Source: Candidatus Solirubrobacter pratensis (lineage in GTDB: Bacteria; Actinomycetota; Thermoleophilia; Solirubrobacterales; Solirubrobacteraceae). From it: a stretch of DNA of 64,000 nt. The stretch is taken from NCBI RefSeq assembly GCF_000425945.1, contig NZ_AUEK01000012.1:1-64000 (forward strand), in the 5' to 3' direction. The translations under genes and the position numbers were made by a program. The notes beneath the pieces are model-generated. The model had not been told where the DNA came from, ran no database searches, and saw only the letters and a list, made by a program, of their open reading frames with translations. This document shows positions 24,890 to 33,012 of the stretch, piece by piece; positions within the stretch are counted from its first letter, which is position 1; every line of letters starts with the position of its first letter.

Positions 24890-25557
24890 GTCCCGCCGTC
24901 CTTCCCCGCCCGGCCCGGCGCCATGCCGCGCAGTACGAGAACCTCCTCCTCCGCCTGCCCGGACGCGAGCAGGCCGCGGTCCTCCAGCTCGGCGCGCCGA
25001 TCGCGCAGGATCGGGCCGAGCGGGCCGCGCTCGCGCGCGGCGACGTCCGCTTCGAGCCCCGCGGCGGCGTAGGCGGCGAGCGTCGCCTCAGGCCCGCAGA
25101 CCTCCGAGTGGACCAGCAGCAGCACGCCGCCCGGCGCGAGATGCGCGGGCGCGTCGGCGCAGATGCGGTCCAGCACCGCGCGGCCGTCGGCCCCGGCCTC
25201 CCACGCGCGCCCGGGACCGCGGGCGGGCGGCTCGTCCCCCGGGATGTACGGCGGATTGGCGACTATCAGGTCGAAGCGCTGGCCCGCGACCGGCGCGAGC
25301 AGGTCGCCGCGGTGGGCGCGGATGCGGATGCGGCTCAGACGCGCGTTGAGGCTCGCGTTGAGCGCGGCGCGGCGTGAGACGTCGACGGTCGTCAGCGCGC
25401 CCTTGAACGCGCGCGCCGCCGCGAGCCCCGCGTACGCCGGCCCCGCGCACAGCTCGAGCACGCGCGCGCCGGCGGGAAGCGGCTGCGTGCACGCGGTGCG
25501 CGCGAGCAGCCGCGTGTCCGAGCGCGGGTGGAAGACCCCGGGGAGGACGATGAACAC
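24886..25557 (-). CDS. HemK/PrmC-like class I methyltransferase
   Basis: About 223 aa. SAM motif ARVLELCAGPAYAGLAAA (about 36-53) is followed by the NPPY motif (FDLIVANPPYIPGDEPP, about 107-123) that binds planar amides or bases in N-methyltransferases of the HemK/MTQ2 group. The N-terminal helical domain of PrmC is missing, as in the eukaryote/archaea-like HemK2 form. GTG 25557 (VFIVLPGVFHPRSDT) is taken as the start; the open frame upstream is shadow sequence of the cupin gene. Confidence 0.75.
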   Translation of the reverse strand: MFIVLPGVFHPRSDTRLLARTACTQPLPAGARVLELCAGPAYAGLAAARAFKGALTTVDVSRRAALNASLNARLSRIRIRAHRGDLLAPVAGQRFDLIVANPPYIPGDEPPARGPGRAWEAGADGRAVLDRICADAPAHLAPGGVLLLVHSEVCGPEATLAAYAAAGLEADVAARERGPLGPILRDRRAELEDRGLLASGQAEEEVLVLRGMAPGRAGKDGGT

Positions 25558-25637
25558 GGCGCAGGCATCGCCGCACGGCGCTCCGCGGAAACGGCGATGG
25601 TACGCGCGGTGACGCCCCCACCCGCGGCCGGCGCTCG

Positions 25638-25643
25638 TAGACT
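25638..25643 (+). promoter_or_regulatory. Putative -10 box, leaderless spacing
   Basis: TAGACT begins 13 nt before the ATG at 25651. Confidence 0.4.
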
Positions 25644-25650
25644 CGCGCCG

Positions 25651-26406
25651 ATGACAGGGGCGACCATGGTCGGGGCCGGCGGCGGAGAGGTCATCGGGGA
25701 CTCGCCCGAGCGCCGCGTCGAGATCCTGTGCGAGCACGATCCGCTGCACGCGACGGTGTCGCGGTTCGGGCCTGGGCGCGACGGGGCCGATCTGCACGTC
25801 CACCGGTCCCACTCCGACGTCTTCTACGTCCTCGAGGGCGAGCTTACCGTCCGGCTCGGCGCGCAGGACCGGCAGGTCGCGCTGCCGGCGGGGACGCTCG
25901 CGCTCGTTCCGCCGCCCGTGGTCCACGGCTTCCGCAACGCGAGCGACGCCGACGTGCGCTACCTCAACTTCCACGCGCCCGGGAGCGGGTTCGCCGCCTA
26001 CATGCGCGGGCTGCGCGAAGGGCGCAGCGTCGGGTTCGACCAGCATGACCCGCCGCAGGATGGCGGCCGGCCCGTGTCGGAGGCGTCGATCGGCGCCGCT
26101 GAAGAGCTCGCCGGCGGCCGGCGGCTGCTCGCGGACACCGAGGAGATCGCGATCGCCGAGCTGTCGGCGACCCAGGCCGAGCACGTGCACGCCCGGCACG
26201 TCGAGGCGTTCTACGTGCTCGAGGGAACGCTCGAGCTGATGCTCGCCGGCGAGGCGGTCCGCGCGGAGCAGGGCGCGTGGGTCACGGTCCCGGCAGGCGT
26301 GCGGCACGCGGTCGGCGGCGAAGCGCGCTATCTCGACGTGCACGCGCCGAACGCGGGCTTCGCGGCGCACCTGCGCGGGGACGCGACCGCGTTCGATCAG
26401 GAGTAG
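25651..26406 (+). CDS. Two-domain cupin protein
   Basis: A 251-aa bicupin. The first cupin has DLHVHRSHSDVFYVLEGELTVRLG (HxH...E metal motif, about 47-70) and the second has EHVHARHVEAFYVLEGTLELML (about 177-198), each with the later P-x-H segment (PPPVVHGFRN, PAGVRHAVG). Both domains keep metal ligands. Typical roles are dioxygenase, isomerase or small-molecule binding; no specific function can be assigned. The start at 25651 is supported by the -10-like box. Confidence 0.8.
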   Translation: MTGATMVGAGGGEVIGDSPERRVEILCEHDPLHATVSRFGPGRDGADLHVHRSHSDVFYVLEGELTVRLGAQDRQVALPAGTLALVPPPVVHGFRNASDADVRYLNFHAPGSGFAAYMRGLREGRSVGFDQHDPPQDGGRPVSEASIGAAEELAGGRRLLADTEEIAIAELSATQAEHVHARHVEAFYVLEGTLELMLAGEAVRAEQGAWVTVPAGVRHAVGGEARYLDVHAPNAGFAAHLRGDATAFDQE

Positions 26407-26427
26407 CCGCGCGGCGATGCGCGGGCG

Positions 26428-27156
26428 TCACGGCGCGCGGTCGAGCCCGAGCGCCCGCGCGCGCTCGCGCGCCGGCCGCGGGTCGAACGGCGCGCGGCGC
26501 CACGTCGCCGTGCGGGCCTCGAGGTCGAGCTCGAGCCAGAGCGCCGCGGCCTGGGCGTCGAGTCCCGCCCACCATCCAAGCGGCGACGGCGCCGGCGCGC
26601 CGACGGCGCCCGGGTTGAGCAGCCATTTGCCGTCCCCGAGCTCGAGCGGCTCGTCGACCCGCACCGCAACCGCCCGAGCGCGCCCGCCGGCCGAGGCCGC
26701 CCAGGCGCTCGCGACGTGCGTGTGACCGACGAGCCCGATCGGCGCGCGCTGCGCCGCCAGGCACGCGCCCGCGTTGGACGGCCCGACGAACTCCCAGACC
26801 GGGTTGCGAGGGCTCCCATGCCAGCACTGCACGCCTTCCCGCCGCGCCGCCGGCCGGCGCCGCCGCAGCCAGCCGAGCTCCTCCTCGGTGAGCTGCTCGC
26901 GCGCCAGCTCCACCGAGCGCGCGCCGAGCTCGCCCAGCCGCGACGGGTCGACCGACCCGGTCGCCCCGTAGTCGTGGTTGCCCACCAGGGCGACGCGGCA
27001 CCGCGACCGCGTCAGCCGCAGCGCGCGCGCCGGGTCCGGGCCGCCACCGAGCATGTCGCCGAGCGACCACAGCTCGTCCGCGTCCGCCGCCGCGCCGAGC
27101 ACGGCCTCGAGCGCTTCGGCGTGCGCGTGCGCGTCCCCGAAGACGGCGACCCTCAT
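26428..27156 (-). CDS. Calcineurin-like metallophosphoesterase
   Basis: A 242-aa protein with the complete motif series for a two-metal phosphoesterase: GDAHAH (7-12), GDMLGGGPD (about 33-41), GNHDYG (about 58-63), CWHGSPRNPVWEF (about 110-122) and GHTHVA (about 142-147). It resembles YfcE/serine-threonine phosphatase-like members; the substrate is unknown. The ATG overlaps the stop of the SMP-30 gene (4 bp). Confidence 0.85.
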   Translation of the reverse strand: MRVAVFGDAHAHAEALEAVLGAAADADELWSLGDMLGGGPDPARALRLTRSRCRVALVGNHDYGATGSVDPSRLGELGARSVELAREQLTEEELGWLRRRRPAARREGVQCWHGSPRNPVWEFVGPSNAGACLAAQRAPIGLVGHTHVASAWAASAGGRARAVAVRVDEPLELGDGKWLLNPGAVGAPAPSPLGWWAGLDAQAAALWLELDLEARTATWRRAPFDPRPARERARALGLDRAP

Positions 27157-27962
27157 GGCCACCCGGCGCCGGGCTCGGGGGCCTGCACCGCCAGCACCTG
27201 CCCGGTCGGCTCGCCCGCGCCCACGTTCCCGATCCCGCCCCACTCGGCCGCCATGATGAACAGCGTCCGCCCGTCCTCGCCGCCGAGCATGCAGGCGAAG
27301 CCGCCGCGGTCGAGCTCGACGACGTCGAGCACCTCGCCGCCCTCGCGCACCCGCACGCAGCGCCGGTTCGGCACGTCCGCGTACCAGACGGCGCCCGAGG
27401 CGTCGATGCAGATCCCGTCCGGCGCGCTGCCGTCGACCGCCGCCCACACGCGCCGCTCGGACAACGAGCCGTCCTCGCCGATGGCGAACGCGGTCAGCCG
27501 CCCGGCGTAGGACTCGGCCACGATCAGGGTCGATCCGTCGGCCGTGACGGCCATCCCGTTGGGGAACGCGAGCCCGTCCGCCACCCGCTCTCCCGACCCG
27601 TCGGGCCGGACGATGGCGACGCCGCCCGGAGCGAATTCGCCGCCCGGGAACTCGAAGCCGGCGTAGTTGACGTACGCGTTCCCGCGCCCGTCGACCACGA
27701 GCTCGTTCCACGGCGGGGCGGCGATCGCGCCAAGCTCGGCGTACGGCTCGCCGCCGGCCAGCAGCACCGCTTCGCGCCCCGACACCACGAGCAGGCGCCC
27801 GTCCGGCAGCCAGTCGAAGGAGAACGGGAACGAGGACAGCCGCATCACGACGTCGTCGCCCGCGCGCAGCTCGCCCGCCACCCAGTCGGAGAACCACAGC
27901 CGCCTGTCGTGCCAGCGCGGGGACTCGCCAAGGGCGATCCCCGTCCACAGAACCTCAGCCAT
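27153..27962 (-). CDS. SMP-30/gluconolactonase/LRE-family protein
   Basis: A 269-aa six-bladed beta-propeller with the family pattern ESPRWHDRRLWFSDW (11-25), FPFSFDWLPDGRLLVV, GFEFPGGEFAPGG, LAFPNGMAVTADGSTLIVAES and DGICIDASGAVWYADV. Members hydrolyse lactones using a single divalent metal. The ATG at 27962 follows GAGGAGGT. It is co-translated with the metallophosphoesterase. Confidence 0.85.
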   Translation of the reverse strand: MAEVLWTGIALGESPRWHDRRLWFSDWVAGELRAGDDVVMRLSSFPFSFDWLPDGRLLVVSGREAVLLAGGEPYAELGAIAAPPWNELVVDGRGNAYVNYAGFEFPGGEFAPGGVAIVRPDGSGERVADGLAFPNGMAVTADGSTLIVAESYAGRLTAFAIGEDGSLSERRVWAAVDGSAPDGICIDASGAVWYADVPNRRCVRVREGGEVLDVVELDRGGFACMLGGEDGRTLFIMAAEWGGIGNVGAGEPTGQVLAVQAPEPGAGWP

Positions 27963-28034
27963 CCGGACCTCCTCGAGGGGACAAACTGACGCTTAGACCG
28001 TCTCCCGAAACGAAAATGATCGCGGGCCGCCGGG

Positions 28035-28040
28035 TATGCC
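28035..28040 (+). promoter_or_regulatory. Putative -10 box, leaderless spacing
   Basis: GGG-TATGCC with T 13 nt before the ATG at 28048; an ATG at 28036 falls inside the box and is therefore unlikely to be the start. Confidence 0.45.
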
Positions 28041-28047
28041 GGTGCCC

Positions 28048-28983
28048 ATGCCCAACGCCGCCGCGGTGCCGCAGAACCCGACCGACCTGTCCGGTCGCAC
28101 CTGGCCACAGGTGCTCAAGCGCACGGTGAGCCAGTTCTCCGAGGACAAGCTGACCACCTGGGCCGCGGCGCTCACGTACTACGCCGTCCTCTCGATCTTC
28201 CCCGCCCTGCTGGCCCTGGTCAGCATCCTCGGCGTGATCGGCCCGTCGGCCACCCAGCCGCTGATCGACAACCTCTCCACCGTCGCTCCGGGCCCCGCCA
28301 AGCAGATCCTCACCAGCTCGCTCAAGAGCCTGGGCGCCGCGCAGGGCGCATCGACGCTGGCGTTCGTCATCGGCCTCGTCGCGGCGATCTGGTCGGCCTC
28401 GGGATACATCGGCGCCTTCATGGACGCCGCCAACGCCGTCTGGGACGCGCCCGAGGGGCGCCCGATCTGGAAGCGCATCCCGCTCCGCGTCGGCGCCACG
28501 ATCGTGCTGCTGCTGCTGCTGGCGGCGAGCGCGCTGGCGGTCGTCCTCACCGGCCCCGTCGCCCGCTCGGTGGGGAACCTGATCGGCCTGGGCGACACGT
28601 TCGTGACCGTGTGGGGCATCGCCAAGTGGCCGGTGCTCGTGCTCGTCGTCTCGTTCATGATCTCGCTGCTGTTCTGGGCCGGCCCGAACGTCAAGCAGCC
28701 CGGCTTCCCGTGGGTCACCCCCGGCGGCCTGCTGGCCGTGATCCTGTGGATCGTCGCCTCGCTGCTGTTCGCGGTCTACGTCGCGAACTTCGCCTCCTAC
28801 AACAAGACCTACGGCAGCCTCGGCGGCGTGATCGTGTTCCTGATCTGGCTGTGGATCACGAACCTGATCATCCTGCTGGGCGCCGAGTTCAACTCCGAGA
28901 TGGAGCGCAGCCGCCAGATCGCGGCCGGCCATCCGCCCGACGAGGAGCCGTACCTGCCGCTGCGCGACGAGCCGAAGGCGTGA
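28048..28983 (+). CDS. YihY/BrkB-family membrane protein
   Basis: A 311-aa protein with six membrane helices and strong family motifs: LTTWAAALTYYAVLSIFPALLALVSI (about 35-60), WSASGYIGAFMDAANAVWD, and SYNKTYGSLGGVIVFLIWLWITNLIILLGAEFNSE near the C-terminus. It is a canonical member, unlike the shorter BrkB homologue at 15770. Function is unproven (proposed transporter or envelope protein). Confidence 0.9.
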   Translation: MPNAAAVPQNPTDLSGRTWPQVLKRTVSQFSEDKLTTWAAALTYYAVLSIFPALLALVSILGVIGPSATQPLIDNLSTVAPGPAKQILTSSLKSLGAAQGASTLAFVIGLVAAIWSASGYIGAFMDAANAVWDAPEGRPIWKRIPLRVGATIVLLLLLAASALAVVLTGPVARSVGNLIGLGDTFVTVWGIAKWPVLVLVVSFMISLLFWAGPNVKQPGFPWVTPGGLLAVILWIVASLLFAVYVANFASYNKTYGSLGGVIVFLIWLWITNLIILLGAEFNSEMERSRQIAAGHPPDEEPYLPLRDEPKA

Positions 28984-29002
28984 CGGCTCCGCGCACCGTG
29001 GG

Positions 29003-29008
29003 TAGCCC
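29003..29008 (+). promoter_or_regulatory. Putative -10 box, leaderless spacing
   Basis: GGG-TAGCCC with T 12 nt before the GTG at 29015. Confidence 0.45.
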
Positions 29009-29014
29009 CATCGC

Positions 29015-29533
29015 GTGACAGCCACGAGCGAGCGAACCGACCTGCCCGGACGCTTCGGCGCCGAGTACGCGGGCGACGACGAGCACCGGCCGCTGGCCGG
29101 CTACAGCATCCTCAGCACGGCCTTCGCGGGCGCGTTCGCCGGCGCCCTGATCGTCGCGCTCCGGCGCGGCAGGCCGCTGCCGGACCGCATCAGCACCCGG
29201 GACCTGGTCCTCGCCGGCATCGCCACCCACAAGGTCAGCCGCCTCGTCGCCAAGGACAAGGTGACGGGCTTCCTGCGCGCGCCGTTCACGCGCTTCCAGG
29301 AGCGCTCCGGCCACGGCGAGGTCGAGGAGGAGGCGCGCGGGCGCGGCCTGCGCCGCGCGGTCGGCGAGCTGCTGATCTGCCCGTACTGCGTCGGGCAGTG
29401 GGTCGCGGGCGGCTTCACCGTCGGCTACGTCTACGCGCCCCGGCTCACCCGTCTGCTCGCCGGCATGTGGACGATGCACGCGATCGCGGACGGCCTCCAG
29501 CTCGCGTACGTCGCCGCCGAGGACCGCGTCTAG
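29015..29533 (+). CDS. DUF1360-family membrane protein
   Basis: A 172-aa protein with two or three hydrophobic helices and the DUF1360 signature: ISTRDLVLAGIATHKVSRLVAKDKVTGFLRAPFT and LLICPYCVGQWVAG (Cys pair about 122-125). Related to Bacillus YjcL/CotD-adjacent proteins of unknown role. The GTG start is supported by the -10-like box. Confidence 0.8.
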   Translation: MTATSERTDLPGRFGAEYAGDDEHRPLAGYSILSTAFAGAFAGALIVALRRGRPLPDRISTRDLVLAGIATHKVSRLVAKDKVTGFLRAPFTRFQERSGHGEVEEEARGRGLRRAVGELLICPYCVGQWVAGGFTVGYVYAPRLTRLLAGMWTMHAIADGLQLAYVAAEDRV

Positions 29534-29632
29534 CGCTCCACCGACCGCCGCTCACGGTCGGATCTCTGACCGCGTTCAGGCTCGTGGTCAGGTGCAGGCT
29601 CGCCGCCACCACCTTGGACGGCCGCGGCGCGG

Positions 29633-29638
29633 TATGAC
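29633..29638 (+). promoter_or_regulatory. Putative -10 box, leaderless spacing
   Basis: TATGAC begins 13 nt before the ATG at 29646; the alternative ATG at 29634 lies inside the box. Confidence 0.4.
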
Positions 29639-29645
29639 GATCCGG

Positions 29646-30020
29646 ATGGACGAAAGTCTGCCGCTCGGCCTCGACCGTGACGGCTCGCCGCCGCTGACGG
29701 TGCTCGAGTCGCGCGCCGGCCCACGGGTGGTGCTGACCGTGAAGGGCGAGGTCGACCTGGCGTCGTGCGACGGCCTGCGTGCCGCGCTCGAGGGCGTCGC
29801 CGACTCCGGCGTCAGCGAGATCTGGCTGGACCTCACGCACGTCGGGTTCATGGACTCGACCGGCCTCAACGTGCTGGTGGAGGCGCACCGGGAGCTCAAC
29901 GGGCGCAGCTTCGCGCTGATCTGCCCCGAGGGCCCGGTCCGCCGCGTCATCGCGGTCTCGGGCATCGACAAGGTGATCCCGGTCCATGTGAACCGCTCCG
30001 CGGCCGACGGCGCGACTTAG
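29646..30020 (+). CDS. STAS-domain anti-anti-sigma factor
   Basis: A 124-aa single STAS domain. It contains the phosphorylatable-serine segment DLTHVGFMDSTGLNVLVEAHR, as in SpoIIAA/RsbV, where the Ser of the MDST motif is phosphorylated by an anti-sigma kinase and dephosphorylated by a PPM phosphatase. No kinase is adjacent. The GAF-SpoIIE phosphatase (3706) and SigF-type sigma factor (36146) in the window could be partners (inference). Confidence 0.85.
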   Translation: MDESLPLGLDRDGSPPLTVLESRAGPRVVLTVKGEVDLASCDGLRAALEGVADSGVSEIWLDLTHVGFMDSTGLNVLVEAHRELNGRSFALICPEGPVRRVIAVSGIDKVIPVHVNRSAADGAT

Positions 30021-30033
30021 CCTCGATCCAGGC

Positions 30034-31053
30034 TCAGCGACGGCGCCGGGCCGCGGACCGAAGGCGCTCCAGGCGCTCGGCGCGCTCGCGCCGGAGCGCG
30101 TCCGTGCGAGCGCGCAGCGCGGTCGTCTCGACCTGTAAGACCTCGAGGTCCCTGCCGCGCCGCGCGGCCGTCTCGTGCGCGGCTTCGAACGACGCGCGCA
30201 ACTCCTCCCCGCGCCCGGACGCCATCGGCGCCGGCGCGGACTCATGCGGGGGCTCTTCGGCGGCGCGCGGCTCGGGCATCAGCCGCCGCCGCTGGCGCAC
30301 CACCTCGCCCTCCTCGCCCTCCGCGGGCGACGGAGCCTCGCCGGTGAGCAGCCACGTCCCGTCCTCACGGCGCACGACGCGCCCCGTGCGCGCAAGCTCG
30401 GCGAGCGCCGAGGACACCGTGGGGCGGCGCGCGCCGACGATCTCGCCGAGCAGCCGGTGCGGCAACGCGAGCGGGAGCGCGATGCCCTCGGGCGCCACGC
30501 GCCCCCAGCGTTCCGCGAGGTGCCAGAACAGCGCGACGAGCCGGTCCTCCACGCGGTTGAGCTGCGAGATCGCCTGCGTGACCGCCAAGCGCTGCGCACG
30601 GCCCGCCAGGCGGTCCACGAGGACCGCGCCGATCTCCGGATACGCGCCCAGCTGCGTCGCCACACGGCGGTCGAGCAGCGCCACACGCACCGGCGAGAGC
30701 GCGTTCCAGCGGACGGTGACCGAGAGCAGCAGCGGCTCCCCCTCGATCCGCCACGGCCGCACGATGTCGCCTGGACCCAGCAGCTCGGTGCTGACCATCA
30801 TGCTGAGCACGACCTCGCGCGCCAGCACTCCGTCGACGACGAGCAGTCCGTAATGCGCGGGATCGGCCTCGCCGAGCCGCCCCACATCCCATTCCCCGGT
30901 CGCCAGCGCGCTCACGCGGACGCGCAGCTCCCGCGCCGCCGCAGAGCGCCGCTCGGGCGTCAGGAGGCAGCCCAGCTCCGGGTCGAGCTCGAGCAGCGAG
31001 CCGGCGGCGTCCCGGTGGGCGCGGTGTGCCGTCGACGCGGCCATCTGGGTCAT
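30034..31053 (-). CDS. Crp/Fnr-like regulator with C-terminal coiled extension
   Basis: A 339-aa protein. Residues about 25-150 form a degenerate cyclic-nucleotide-binding-like jelly roll (LLVVDGVLAREVV, LLGPGDIVRPW) without the Arg/Ser cAMP-binding motif. Residues about 170-250 hold the Crp-type HTH (LPLALPHRLLGEIVGARRPTVSSALAELARTGRVVRREDGTWLL). The last 90 residues are an Arg/Glu-rich coiled extension not found in Crp. It is divergent from a paralogue at 31145, which suggests mutual or autoregulation. Confidence 0.8.
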   Translation of the reverse strand: MTQMAASTAHRAHRDAAGSLLELDPELGCLLTPERRSAAARELRVRVSALATGEWDVGRLGEADPAHYGLLVVDGVLAREVVLSMMVSTELLGPGDIVRPWRIEGEPLLLSVTVRWNALSPVRVALLDRRVATQLGAYPEIGAVLVDRLAGRAQRLAVTQAISQLNRVEDRLVALFWHLAERWGRVAPEGIALPLALPHRLLGEIVGARRPTVSSALAELARTGRVVRREDGTWLLTGEAPSPAEGEEGEVVRQRRRLMPEPRAAEEPPHESAPAPMASGRGEELRASFEAAHETAARRGRDLEVLQVETTALRARTDALRRERAERLERLRSAARRRR

Positions 31054-31132
31054 CGTACGTGCCCTGACACCGGCGCGGATGCCGTCGCGGTCCGGCTTGT
31101 GACCGGTGCGTAGCACATTCAGGCAGTGTAAA

Positions 31133-31138
31133 TACGCT
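31133..31138 (+). promoter_or_regulatory. Putative -10 box, leaderless spacing
   Basis: TACGCT with T 12 nt before the ATG at 31145, in the gap between the divergent Crp-like genes. Confidence 0.45.
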
Positions 31139-31144
31139 CGGCCC

Positions 31145-31951
31145 ATGAACGACCTCGCCGAATCTGCGCGCGCAGCGTCGCTCCTCGACATCGATCCCAC
31201 GCTCGCCCATGTGCTCGGCGCGCGAGTGGCGGTGACGACGGGCCGGCTGCCGCTGCTGGAGGTCGTCGCACCGGCGCCTGGCTCCTGGACGCCCCGCGCC
31301 TCCCGCTTCGCCGTGCTCGACGGGCTGCTGCTGTGCGGCGATCCCGGAGGCGAGATCAGCGGCGCCTTCGGCCCGGGCGACCTGATCGGCACCGGCGACC
31401 TCGCGGCGGGTACGTGGACCGCGGGCCCGCGCGTCCGCCTCGCGGTGATCGACGAGTCGTTCACGACGCTGATCCGCCCTTGGCCCCAGGTCGAGGCGCG
31501 CATGGCCGCCCGTGCCGCCCGCCAGGAAGCGGCGCGCACCGCGCTGCGCGCCGCGGCCCGGCAGACGAATCCGCAGGAGCGGCTGCTGGCCGTCGTGTGG
31601 TCGCTCGTCGCGCGCTGGGGAGAGCAGTCGCAGAAGGGCTTCAGGCTGCGGATCGGGCTCGACGCCGCCGCGCTGACGCGGCTCACCGGCCTGGGTCCCG
31701 AGCTGCTTGAGCGGACGCTGCGAGCGCTCGAGGGCGAGCACGTCATGCGGACGACGGGGGACGCGTGGTTGCTGACCCGCGGCGCGGGGCACGCCGACAC
31801 CCTCCGCCGCCGCCGCGACGAGCTGCGCCACCGGGTCGCCGAGCAGCTCGCCTTCGCGCGCACGGCCCAGCAGGATGCGCTCGCGGTCTTCGAGCGCATC
31901 GAGCTGACCTTTGCCGACGGGTTGGAGGAGGCACGCGCGCGCGGCGGATAG
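31145..31951 (+). CDS. Crp/Fnr-like regulator, degenerate effector domain
   Basis: A 268-aa paralogue of the 30034 protein with the same layout: a cNBD-like N-terminal domain (AVLDGLLLCGD, AFGPGDLIGTGDL), a helical dimer region, an HTH-like segment (LRIGLDAAALTRLTGLGPELLERTLRALEGEHVMRTTGDAWLL) and a charged C-terminal helix. The HTH is weaker than in the paralogue. It lies 17 bp upstream of the CheB gene and may control it. Confidence 0.7.
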   Translation: MNDLAESARAASLLDIDPTLAHVLGARVAVTTGRLPLLEVVAPAPGSWTPRASRFAVLDGLLLCGDPGGEISGAFGPGDLIGTGDLAAGTWTAGPRVRLAVIDESFTTLIRPWPQVEARMAARAARQEAARTALRAAARQTNPQERLLAVVWSLVARWGEQSQKGFRLRIGLDAAALTRLTGLGPELLERTLRALEGEHVMRTTGDAWLLTRGAGHADTLRRRRDELRHRVAEQLAFARTAQQDALAVFERIELTFADGLEEARARGG

Positions 31952-31954
31952 GGG

Positions 31955-31960
31955 TAGATT
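31955..31960 (+). promoter_or_regulatory. Putative -10 box before cheB-like gene
   Basis: GGGG-TAGATT with T 14 nt before the GTG at 31969, directly after the stop of the upstream gene. Confidence 0.4.
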
Positions 31961-31968
31961 CCCTTTGA

Positions 31969-33012
31969 GTGGATGAGGCGTCTCAGGCCCAGTCGCCGCG
32001 CGCTGCGCCCGCGCGCGTCATCGGCATGGCCGCTTCGGCCGGCGGCGTGGAGGCATTGCGGACCCTGGCCGCCGGCTTGGCGGCCGATCTGCCGGCGGCG
32101 ATCTTCGTCGTGCTGCACATCCCGGCGACCGGCCGCAGCCTGCTCGGGCCGATCCTCGACCGCGAGAGCGCGTTCACCGCCGTGGTCGCGGAGGATGCGA
32201 TGGCGATCCAGCCCGGCCTGATCTACGTCGCGCCCGCGGATCGCCACCTGCTCGTGCGCCGCGACCGGATCGAGCTCAGCCGCGGCCCGAAGGAGAACGG
32301 CGTCCGCCCCGCCGCCGACCCGATGTTCCGGTCGCTGGCGCGGGCATGGGGTCCGGCGGCGATCGGCGTCGTGCTGTCGGGCGCGCTCGACGACGGCTCC
32401 GCCGGCACCGTCTCGATGTCGGAGGCCGGCGGCACCGTGATCGTGCAGGACCCGGCGGACGCGCTGGTCCCGGGGATGCCGGCGAGCGCGATCGCCGCCA
32501 ATCCCCCGGACTACACGCTCCCGCTGGCGGAGATCGGCGGCGTGCTCGAGCGCCTTGTGAGAGCCGCCGCCCCGGCGCCTCGAGAGGAGGAAGCGATGCC
32601 GTCGGTCCCCGATCCCGATGATCATCTGCGCGCGGAGCAGCGCCCTGCCGGTCCCGCGAGCGGCTTCACCTGCCCTGAGTGCAGCGGCGCGCTGTGGGAG
32701 GTCAAGGACGGCGCGCTCGCGCGCTACCGCTGCCGGGTCGGCCACACCTACTCCGAGGACGCGATGGTCGAGGCCCAGGGTCAGGCCGTCGAGGCCGCGC
32801 TGTGGACGGCGCTCGAGGTGCTCGAGGAGCGCGGCGAGCTGCTGCGCCGGATCGCCGGCCGCATGGAGGGCAAGCCGCGCAGCGCCCGGCGCTTCGAGGA
32901 GTCCGCGCGCGAGGCGCTCGACCGCGCGGCGCTGATCCGGCGCGCGCTCAGCATGGGCGTGGGCAGCTACGCCCTGACGGTTGACCAGATGCTCGAGGAG
33001 ACCGCCGGATGA
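31969..33012 (+). CDS. cheB: CheB-type methylesterase without receiver domain
   Basis: A 347-aa protein. The CheB catalytic domain occupies about residues 15-190, with the triad region IGMAASAGGVEAL (Ser), VVLHIPATGRS (His) and GVVLSGALDDGSAGT (Asp). No N-terminal response-regulator domain is present. A C-terminal part with a CxxC zinc-ribbon-like segment (FTCPECSGALWEV...YRCRVGHTYSED) and a helical tail is typical of the orphan CheB proteins paired with CheR-PAS proteins. It is coupled to the next gene by a 4-bp overlap. Confidence 0.85.
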   Translation: MDEASQAQSPRAAPARVIGMAASAGGVEALRTLAAGLAADLPAAIFVVLHIPATGRSLLGPILDRESAFTAVVAEDAMAIQPGLIYVAPADRHLLVRRDRIELSRGPKENGVRPAADPMFRSLARAWGPAAIGVVLSGALDDGSAGTVSMSEAGGTVIVQDPADALVPGMPASAIAANPPDYTLPLAEIGGVLERLVRAAAPAPREEEAMPSVPDPDDHLRAEQRPAGPASGFTCPECSGALWEVKDGALARYRCRVGHTYSEDAMVEAQGQAVEAALWTALEVLEERGELLRRIAGRMEGKPRSARRFEESAREALDRAALIRRALSMGVGSYALTVDQMLEETAG

